This document shows, piece by piece, positions 1-4,950 of a stretch of DNA of 6,696 bases. The notes below the pieces were generated by a model. The model was not told the DNA's origin. It searched no databases and saw only the letters and a program-made list of their open reading frames with translations. Each line of letters starts with the position of its first letter. Within the stretch, counting starts at the first letter, position 1. The stretch is from Planctomycetota bacterium (GTDB lineage: Bacteria; Planctomycetota; Planctomycetia; Isosphaerales; Isosphaeraceae): contig JAJYCH010000275.1 in NCBI GenBank assembly GCA_021778575.1, forward strand, positions 1-6,696, read 5' to 3'. Both the position numbers and the translations under genes were made by a program.

Positions 1-467
1 TCGGGGACGAGGTTGCGGAGATGGTCGAAAGCCTCGCGGGCTTCGGCCACCTGACTGGCTGTCTCGAGATTCGCCGCCAGATCGCGGGGCTTGTCCCCTT
101 CCGACCAGATCGGCTCCTCGCGACGCATATCCTGTTTCTGGCTACCGGCCTTCCGAAATTCGTCGATCACCTTGTTCTTCGCGGCTCGGGCCAGAAAGGC
201 GACAAGATGTCGTCCATCTTCGAATTCTGTGGGAACGGTCCGGACCCGATGGAAGAAGCTTCCCCAGACGCTTTGCAGGAAGTCGACCGAATCGAATCGA
301 GAGCGGAGCATCCTGGGCAACTGACGGCGGACCACCAGGCGAACCTCGGCCTCGTAACGAACCAGAAGCTCACGAGCCGCGTCTTCGTCCCCCTGATGAA
401 TCCGGGTCAGGAAGCCCCGGATATCGTCGCTGGCCACATCGTCCCTGAGCGAATCACCGACCATCAT
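1..467 (-). CDS. ECF-type RNA polymerase sigma factor, partial (3' end beyond window)
   Basis: Likely a sigma-70 family, ECF-like sigma factor that directs core RNA polymerase to a specific promoter set. The 155 visible residues cover region 2 and the start of region 4. Residues 16-35 (DIRGFLTRIHQGDEDAAREL) lead into region 2.1. FDSVDFLQSVWGSFF at 58-72 matches the region 2.2 core-binding helix (usually D.xQEVF). FEDGRHLVAFLARAAKNKVIDEF at about 82-104 corresponds to regions 2.3-2.4, including the usual KNKVIDEFR element. Residues 107-136 look like the inter-domain linker, and the region 4 helix-turn-helix lies off the left edge. The start is ATG at 467, immediately followed by a second ATG at 464. 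A purine-rich GAGGAAAGAGG ends 7 bases upstream, which supports this start, although the frame stays open further upstream. The sequence style is typical of planctomycete sigma factors. It is divergent from the kinase operon. No anti-sigma gene is seen on the upstream side; the downstream side is not visible. Confidence 0.88.
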   Translation of the reverse strand, partial: MMVGDSLRDDVASDDIRGFLTRIHQGDEDAARELLVRYEAEVRLVVRRQLPRMLRSRFDSVDFLQSVWGSFFHRVRTVPTEFEDGRHLVAFLARAAKNKVIDEFRKAGSQKQDMRREEPIWSEGDKPRDLAANLETASQVAEAREAFDHLRNLVP

Positions 468-621
468 GGCACGGCCTCTTTCCTCGAAAGGGTTCGCGAT
501 TTCCCGGCGAACCGGCGTGTCTCCCACACCGAAGGCTAGCCTAAACAACTCCGACCGGGTTTGGCAAGGACTTGACCTCCAACAATGGCGTCCAAACCAA
601 GCCAGGCCAAATTCCTGAACC

Positions 622-641
622 GGCGACATTACCCGGTCGCC
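622..641. repeat. Short inverted repeat upstream of the operon promoter (possible operator)
   Basis: GGCGAC (622-627) and GTCGCC (636-641) are perfect inverted copies separated by 8 bases. An overlapping pair, ACCGG (619-623) and CCGGT (633-637), gives an alternative pairing in the same spot. The site ends 13 bases before the proposed -35 box, where an activator or repressor site would be expected. Arms this short occur by chance in GC-rich DNA, so the regulatory reading is a weak inference. Confidence 0.25.
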
Positions 642-654
642 TGACCGCTTTGCC

Positions 655-683
655 TTGAAATCGACTTTGGGAAGAGGCATAGT
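655..683 (+). promoter_or_regulatory. Candidate sigma-70-like promoter of the signalling operon
   Basis: TTGAAA at 655-660 matches five of six bases of the TTGACA -35 consensus. CATAGT at 678-683 matches four of six bases of the TATAAT -10 consensus. The spacer is exactly 17 bases. Transcription would begin near 690, leaving a leader of about 65 bases before the ATG at 756. This is the best such pair I found facing right in the 468-755 spacer. Promoters in planctomycetes are poorly defined, so this is only a candidate. Confidence 0.4.
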
Positions 684-745
684 GGTGATCGGAGAAATCG
701 CATTCGTGGGTGGGTTCGGACCGGACTCACACGGTGAAAACCGCC

Positions 746-750
746 AGGAA
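746..750 (+). promoter_or_regulatory. Ribosome binding site of the CHASE3 histidine kinase
   Basis: AGGAA at 746-750 lies 5 bases before the ATG at 756, a normal Shine-Dalgarno distance. It supports this start, which also puts the first membrane segment a few residues from the N-terminus, as expected. Confidence 0.55.
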
Positions 751-755
751 ACCCT

Positions 756-2450
756 ATGAGCAGTCGCCTGACGATTTTCAAGAGGGGCCAGATCCTGATC
801 GCTATTCCGCTGTTCTTTCAACTGATTTTTATCGGAATCGTCGCCAAGATTCGCCACGAAAATCGCGTTGCCGAGATCGGCTCCATCCACACCAAGGAAG
901 TGATCGCGCAGGCTCAGCGTTGTCGAGCCCGGATTCTTTCGGCTCATGGAGCCATTCAGGGGCTCATCCTGACCGGCGACGCGATCTTCGGTGAGAAACT
1001 CAACCAGATCGCGACGACTGTCCCTCAGGAGATTCAGACGCTCAAGATAATGGTAGACGATCGACTCGATCAAAGCTCCACGCTCCCGATGGTCGAGCGG
1101 ATTGACCGGGAAGCGAGCGAATTCTTGATCTTCATGAAAGCCGGTCAACAACTCGTCCGTGATGGAAGAATGAATTCCTCGATGATCGCTGATCGACGTC
1201 GCAAAGCTCAGGAACTCCTGGATCGAATCGAGGAGCATTTTGAGCTGTTTCTCGACATTGAACAAAATCTCGACGACGAACGCCATGACCGGCTCGCAAC
1301 CGCCTGGGCTCGATTCGACTGGCTGCTCAAGGGAGGTGTTATCGTCTCGATCCTCTTCTCCATCGGCATGGCAGTCACGTTTACTCGGAACATCAGCGGA
1401 CGGATCGCCAGCTTGACGGAGAACGCCCGACGACTTGCCGAATCAAAAGAGTTAACTCCGTTGATTGGTGGAGACGATGAGATCGCGCGGCTCGATCGCG
1501 TCTTTCATGACATGGCCCGGACACTTGCCGAATCCGCCCAGCGCGATCGGCTCCATGGCGTCGTTCTGGAACGAAAGGCCAACGAGCTCGCGGAAGTTAA
1601 CCACCAACTCATCGAGAAAGCGCAAGAGAACGAGATGTTCGTCTACAGCGTTTCCCACGATCTACGTTCACCGCTGGTCAACCTTCAGGGTTTCAGCCGC
1701 GAGTTGCAACTTATCGGCGGTGACCTGGCCCGGATCATCGCGCACAAGGATGTTCCGGAGCTTGTCCGCAATCAAGCGACGAATCTGATCAAGACCGAGA
1801 TGGCGGAATCGATTGGATTTATCCAGACTGCCGTGACTCGTCTCAGTTCGATCATCGACGCCTTGCTCCGGTTGTCACGGGCCGGTCGGGTCGAATATCG
1901 ACGACAAAGCGTCGAGGTTCGCCCGATCGTGGATCGCGTCGTTGCCGCGCTCCGTGGGTCGATCATCGAGCGTCAAGCCACCGTGGAGATCGGTGAGCTG
2001 CGTCCCGCCTGGGGCGATCCGACGGCGATCGAGCAAATCTTCGCAAACCTGATCGGTAACGCCGTCAATTATCTTGATCGGGATCGGCCGGGAAAAGTCA
2101 CGATCGCTAGTGTCGAAAATCACTTGGAATCGATCAATGGATTCTCGATCTACGCGATCCGAGACAATGGCCTGGGAATCCCGGAACAATATCAAGGGAA
2201 AATCTTCACCGCCTTCCAGAGACTTCACGGTGACGTCTCCAAGGGAGAAGGTGTTGGACTCGCCCTCGTCCGTCGGATGGTCGAGCGACACGGCGGACGT
2301 GTCTGGTTCGAATCGGAACCGGGCGTCGGATCGACGTTTTTCATCGCGTTTCCCAGGACCGAACCTGGCGACGGCGGCTCTGATCCCATCCAAGAAGTCC
2401 AAACTCCGACCGAGCCGTCGGAGCAGACGCTGAGCGGGAGTTTTCGATAA
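756..2450 (+). CDS. Membrane-bound sensor histidine kinase (CHASE3-HAMP-HisKA-HATPase)
   Basis: A 564-residue inner-membrane sensor kinase that autophosphorylates on histidine and donates phosphate to a response regulator. Domains in order: membrane helix about 11-30; periplasmic CHASE3-like helical region about 31-185, with the typical GAIQGLILTGDAIFGEKL stretch at 65-82; second membrane helix about 190-210; HAMP about 211-262; short coiled coil to about 292; HisKA with phospho-accepting H301 in SVSHDLRSPL; HATPase with N box N431-N435, G1 box DNGLGIP (470-476) and G2 box GEGVGLAL (497-504). All key catalytic motifs are present. The short ATP lid and FQRLHGD motif resemble phytochrome-type kinases, although no photosensory domain is present. 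The DHp hairpin is about 22 residues longer than in the hybrid kinase downstream. The 534-564 tail is rich in P, T, S and E and probably disordered. The ligand is unknown. It is the first gene of the operon; its TAA overlaps the next ATG by one base. Confidence 0.93.
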   Translation: MSSRLTIFKRGQILIAIPLFFQLIFIGIVAKIRHENRVAEIGSIHTKEVIAQAQRCRARILSAHGAIQGLILTGDAIFGEKLNQIATTVPQEIQTLKIMVDDRLDQSSTLPMVERIDREASEFLIFMKAGQQLVRDGRMNSSMIADRRRKAQELLDRIEEHFELFLDIEQNLDDERHDRLATAWARFDWLLKGGVIVSILFSIGMAVTFTRNISGRIASLTENARRLAESKELTPLIGGDDEIARLDRVFHDMARTLAESAQRDRLHGVVLERKANELAEVNHQLIEKAQENEMFVYSVSHDLRSPLVNLQGFSRELQLIGGDLARIIAHKDVPELVRNQATNLIKTEMAESIGFIQTAVTRLSSIIDALLRLSRAGRVEYRRQSVEVRPIVDRVVAALRGSIIERQATVEIGELRPAWGDPTAIEQIFANLIGNAVNYLDRDRPGKVTIASVENHLESINGFSIYAIRDNGLGIPEQYQGKIFTAFQRLHGDVSKGEGVGLALVRRMVERHGGRVWFESEPGVGSTFFIAFPRTEPGDGGSDPIQEVQTPTEPSEQTLSGSFR

Positions 2451-2452
2451 TG
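2436..2452 (+). promoter_or_regulatory. Coupled stop/start junction (TAATG) with Shine-Dalgarno, kinase to regulator
   Basis: GGGAG at 2436-2440 is inside the end of the kinase gene, 9 bases before the regulator ATG at 2450. The kinase stop TAA (2448-2450) shares its last A with that ATG. This arrangement usually means coupled translation by the same ribosomes, giving a fixed ratio of kinase to regulator. Confidence 0.6.
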
Positions 2453-2902
2453 TCGACGACCGAACCCTTGACATTGATCCTCGCCGAAGATGACGAGGGT
2501 CATGCGACTCTGATTCAACGCAACCTTCGACGGGCCGGCTTCGTCAACGAGATGGTCCACGTCCGTGATGGCCAGGAAGCGCTCGACTACATCAGGGCCG
2601 AAGGAATCCATCAATCGCGGTCGATCACCGAATTTGTTCTCCTCTTGCTCGACATCAACATGCCGATGATTGACGGCGTCGAAGTTCTCCGCCGACTCAA
2701 GGCCGATCCCGAGAACTCGAAGATTCCGGTGATCATGCTCACGACCACGGACGATCCTCGCGAAGTCGAGCGCTGTTACGAACTCGGCTGTAGCGTCTAT
2801 CTGACGAAACCGGTCGAGTACGACGAGTTTATCGACGCGATCAATCGGTTGGGACTTTTCCTTCAAGTCGTCAAGGTGCCGCGTAATGGCACGAACATCT
2901 GA
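2450..2902 (+). CDS. Stand-alone response regulator, Rcp1-like single REC domain
   Basis: A 150-residue cytoplasmic receiver protein that takes phosphate from a histidine kinase. The single REC domain spans about 7-138. Acidic pocket residues are in AEDDEGH (12-18, D14 and D15). The phospho-acceptor is D68 in LLLDINMP. The switch threonine is T98 in IMLTTTDD, and the invariant lysine is K120 in TKP. The VHVRDGQEALDYIRAEG stretch (36-52) is typical of the Rcp1 subgroup, the regulators that partner cyanobacterial phytochrome kinase Cph1. There is no DNA-binding or enzymatic output domain, so it must act by protein contact or as a phosphate carrier. It lies between two kinases: the upstream kinase is the more likely donor, and the hybrid kinase downstream could be a second donor or a target. 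It overlaps the upstream gene by 1 base and the downstream gene by 17. Confidence 0.93.
   Translation: MSTTEPLTLILAEDDEGHATLIQRNLRRAGFVNEMVHVRDGQEALDYIRAEGIHQSRSITEFVLLLLDINMPMIDGVEVLRRLKADPENSKIPVIMLTTTDDPREVERCYELGCSVYLTKPVEYDEFIDAINRLGLFLQVVKVPRNGTNI
2873..2888 (+). promoter_or_regulatory. Internal Shine-Dalgarno and overlapping start of the hybrid kinase
   Basis: AAGGTG at 2873-2878 lies 7 bases before the ATG at 2886, both inside the last codons of the response regulator, whose TGA is at 2900-2902. The well-spaced site supports the 17-base overlap as real and suggests translational coupling. Confidence 0.5.
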
Positions 2903-4859
2903 GCTGACCGGGTCGAGACTCGACCCGGCGGATCGTCGCGAGACCGTGCTCATCATCGAGGACGATCCTGGGGTCGCTCGACTGGAAAGTATGCATCTTC
3001 GCCGGGCCGGCTATGTCGTCAAATGCGCCGAGACGACCTCGGCGGGGTTTGAGGCACTCCGCGAGGGCAGCGTCGATCTGATCGTGCTCGACCAGAATCT
3101 TCAGGGCGACATTTCCGGGCTCGACTTTTTCGATCGCCTCCGCGCCTCGGGAGACCAGACACCAGCCATCCTGGTGACCGGACTGAGTGACGAAACAACG
3201 TTGATTCGCGCCGTTCGGAGCGGGTTGAGCGATTTCGTGCCGAAGACCATCGAATATTTCGATGACCTGATCCGCGCGGTTGAACGAGTGATCGCTCAGG
3301 TCCGGACGCGCCGGAAGCTGGCCGAGTCCGAAGAACGTCTGGCGGGCGTCAATCTTCTCGCTCAGGCGATCCCGCAGATTGTCTGGACCACCCGAGCGGA
3401 TGGTTATCTGGATTTCACCAATCGTCGATGGTTCGAGTACACCGGTCTCGATCACGAAGCAAGCCAGGGGTGGAACTGGTTTCAGGCCATTCATCCCGAG
3501 GATCGTGAACGAGTCCGCGACGAATGGAACCGATCGATTCTCTCCGGAGAACTTTTTCAGACCGAGTATCGCCTCAAACGAGGCTCTGATGGTGCCCATC
3601 GCTGGTTTCTCGTCCGTGGCGAACTGGTTCGGGACGACTCAAGCCAGATCGTGAAATGGTTCGGTACTTGCACGGATATCGACAACCAGAAACAGACTGA
3701 GCAGGAACTGAAACGAGCCAACGAAATTGCCGCGACGGCAAGTCGAGCCAAGGATCAGTTCCTGGCCATGCTCAGCCACGAACTCCGGACCCCACTCACG
3801 CCTGCGATCCTCGCCGCGTCCTCGGCGCGTGACGACTCGGCGACGCCACCACATCTTCGACAGGTCTTTCAAGAAATCCATCAGAACCTCGAACTCGAAG
3901 CGCGCCTGATCGACGACCTCCTTGATGTCATGCGAATTATCCGGGGCAAGATGCCCTACTTTCCGCAAGTCACCAACGTTCATGTCCTGATCAACAAGGC
4001 GATCGAGATTTGTCGGAGCGAGGCGGCGGCGAAGCAACTCGTCACGGAAATTGAGTTCCATGCATCCGAATATCACGCGAACGTCGACGCGGCCAGGCTG
4101 CTCCAGGTTTTCTGGAACCTGATCAGGAACGCGGTCAAGTTTACTCCGACCGGCGGCAAGATCCGCATTCGAACGCACGACAAGCTGGGTCGAATGATCA
4201 TCGAGGTCAGCGACACGGGTATCGGTATCGAGACCACGATTCTTCCCTCGATTTTCAACGCCTTTGAACAAGGCGAGAAGATCATCAACCGAAAATATGG
4301 GGGACTCGGCCTTGGTCTGTCCATCAGCCGTTCGATCGTCGAAGGTCACGGCGGAACGTTGGCCGCCGCCAGCGCCGGACGTGATCGAGGTGCGACCTTC
4401 ATCCTGGAACTGCCGACCGAGGCCCCATCGGTTCTCGACGAATCCGAAGTAAGGCCGACAGAGGCGACTTCGGTCAGACCCGGCAATCTCCGGATCTTGC
4501 TTGTCGAGGATGATGTCATGACATCGCGAATTCTCGCGAAATTACTGCGCGAGAACGGCTATGCGGTGACCACCGCGAACGACATGAAAAGTGCTCTCGA
4601 AGTCCCGATCACGGATTATAACCTGATCATCAGCGATATCGGCTTACCCGATGGAACGGGCCTCGAGCTCAAACAAAGGATTAGCATGCGGCATGATGTC
4701 CCGGGGATCGCCTTGACCGGATTCGGCATGGAGGACGATCTCCGGATGAGCCAGGAGGCCGGATTCCTCGCACACCTGACCAAGCCAATCGACTTCTCCA
4801 GGCTCGAAGCTGTCCTTCGAAAGATCGGTACTTCTCCCAACAACTCAACCGTTGGCTGA
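2886..4859 (+). CDS. Soluble hybrid histidine kinase/response regulator (REC-PAS-HisKA-HATPase-REC)
   Basis: A 657-residue cytoplasmic hybrid kinase with no membrane segments. The N-terminal REC (about 19-138) has acidic residues E25-D27, phospho-acceptor D69 in VLDQNL, T98 and K120. A PAS/PAC domain (about 152-268) contains the PAS_3-like pieces IVWTTRADGYLDFTNRRWFE, then FQAIHPEDRERV. HisKA has H298 in MLSHELRTPLTP. The HATPase has N box N411-N415, G1 box DTGIGI (443-448) and a GLGLGLSI G2 box (473-480). After a Pro/Glu/Thr-rich linker (about 511-533), the C-terminal REC has E541-D543, phospho-acceptor D584 in IISDIGLPDG, T611 and K633 in TKP. All catalytic residues are intact, so a relay from H298 to D584 is expected, with the N-terminal REC as input. 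The PAS ligand cannot be told from sequence. In the first REC the residue after the invariant lysine is Thr (VPKT), not the usual Pro. It is the last gene of the operon. Confidence 0.93.
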   Translation: MARTSELTGSRLDPADRRETVLIIEDDPGVARLESMHLRRAGYVVKCAETTSAGFEALREGSVDLIVLDQNLQGDISGLDFFDRLRASGDQTPAILVTGLSDETTLIRAVRSGLSDFVPKTIEYFDDLIRAVERVIAQVRTRRKLAESEERLAGVNLLAQAIPQIVWTTRADGYLDFTNRRWFEYTGLDHEASQGWNWFQAIHPEDRERVRDEWNRSILSGELFQTEYRLKRGSDGAHRWFLVRGELVRDDSSQIVKWFGTCTDIDNQKQTEQELKRANEIAATASRAKDQFLAMLSHELRTPLTPAILAASSARDDSATPPHLRQVFQEIHQNLELEARLIDDLLDVMRIIRGKMPYFPQVTNVHVLINKAIEICRSEAAAKQLVTEIEFHASEYHANVDAARLLQVFWNLIRNAVKFTPTGGKIRIRTHDKLGRMIIEVSDTGIGIETTILPSIFNAFEQGEKIINRKYGGLGLGLSISRSIVEGHGGTLAAASAGRDRGATFILELPTEAPSVLDESEVRPTEATSVRPGNLRILLVEDDVMTSRILAKLLRENGYAVTTANDMKSALEVPITDYNLIISDIGLPDGTGLELKQRISMRHDVPGIALTGFGMEDDLRMSQEAGFLAHLTKPIDFSRLEAVLRKIGTSPNNSTVG

Positions 4860-4878
4860 GGAGATTCGCCAGAGCGAA

Positions 4879-4918
4879 ACCAGGAGGGTCTACATCCTTC
4901 GATGCAGCGCCTCCTGGT
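4879..4918. terminator. Hairpin between convergent genes, probable bidirectional terminator
   Basis: ACCAGGAGG (4879-4887) and CCTCCTGGT (4910-4918) form a perfect 9-base-pair stem. Within the 22-base loop, CATC (4893-4896) and GATG (4901-4904) can pair around CTTC, so the structure may be a nested two-stem hairpin. It lies in the 91-base spacer where the kinase operon (stop at 4859) and the TPR gene (stop at 4951) converge, the usual place for a shared terminator. No clean T-run follows on either strand: GATTTT at 4925-4930 is the nearest on plus, and only TTTCGCTC follows on minus. Intrinsic termination may therefore be weak. Confidence 0.5.
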
Positions 4919-4950
4919 CTTGACCGATTTTCGGACTGAGGCTTCCTCGA

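Noticed and set aside
21..539. Plus-strand open frame of 172 codons at the left edge
   Set aside because: The minus strand encodes clear sigma factor region 2 motifs over the same bases, so the plus-strand frame is a shadow.
538..567. Possible minus-strand promoter for the sigma factor: TTGCCA (562-567), 18-base spacer, TAGGCT (538-543)
   Set aside because: The -10 match is only three of six bases, too weak to annotate.
710..994. Plus-strand open frame of 94 codons overlapping the start of the CHASE3 kinase
   Set aside because: Rich in R, S and D with no recognisable motif, and overlaps the real kinase start at 756.
1875..4349. Several minus-strand open frames of 199-243 codons beneath the three signalling genes
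   Set aside because: They overlap well-supported REC, HisKA and HATPase coding sequence, show no recognisable motifs, and are explained by codon bias on the plus strand.
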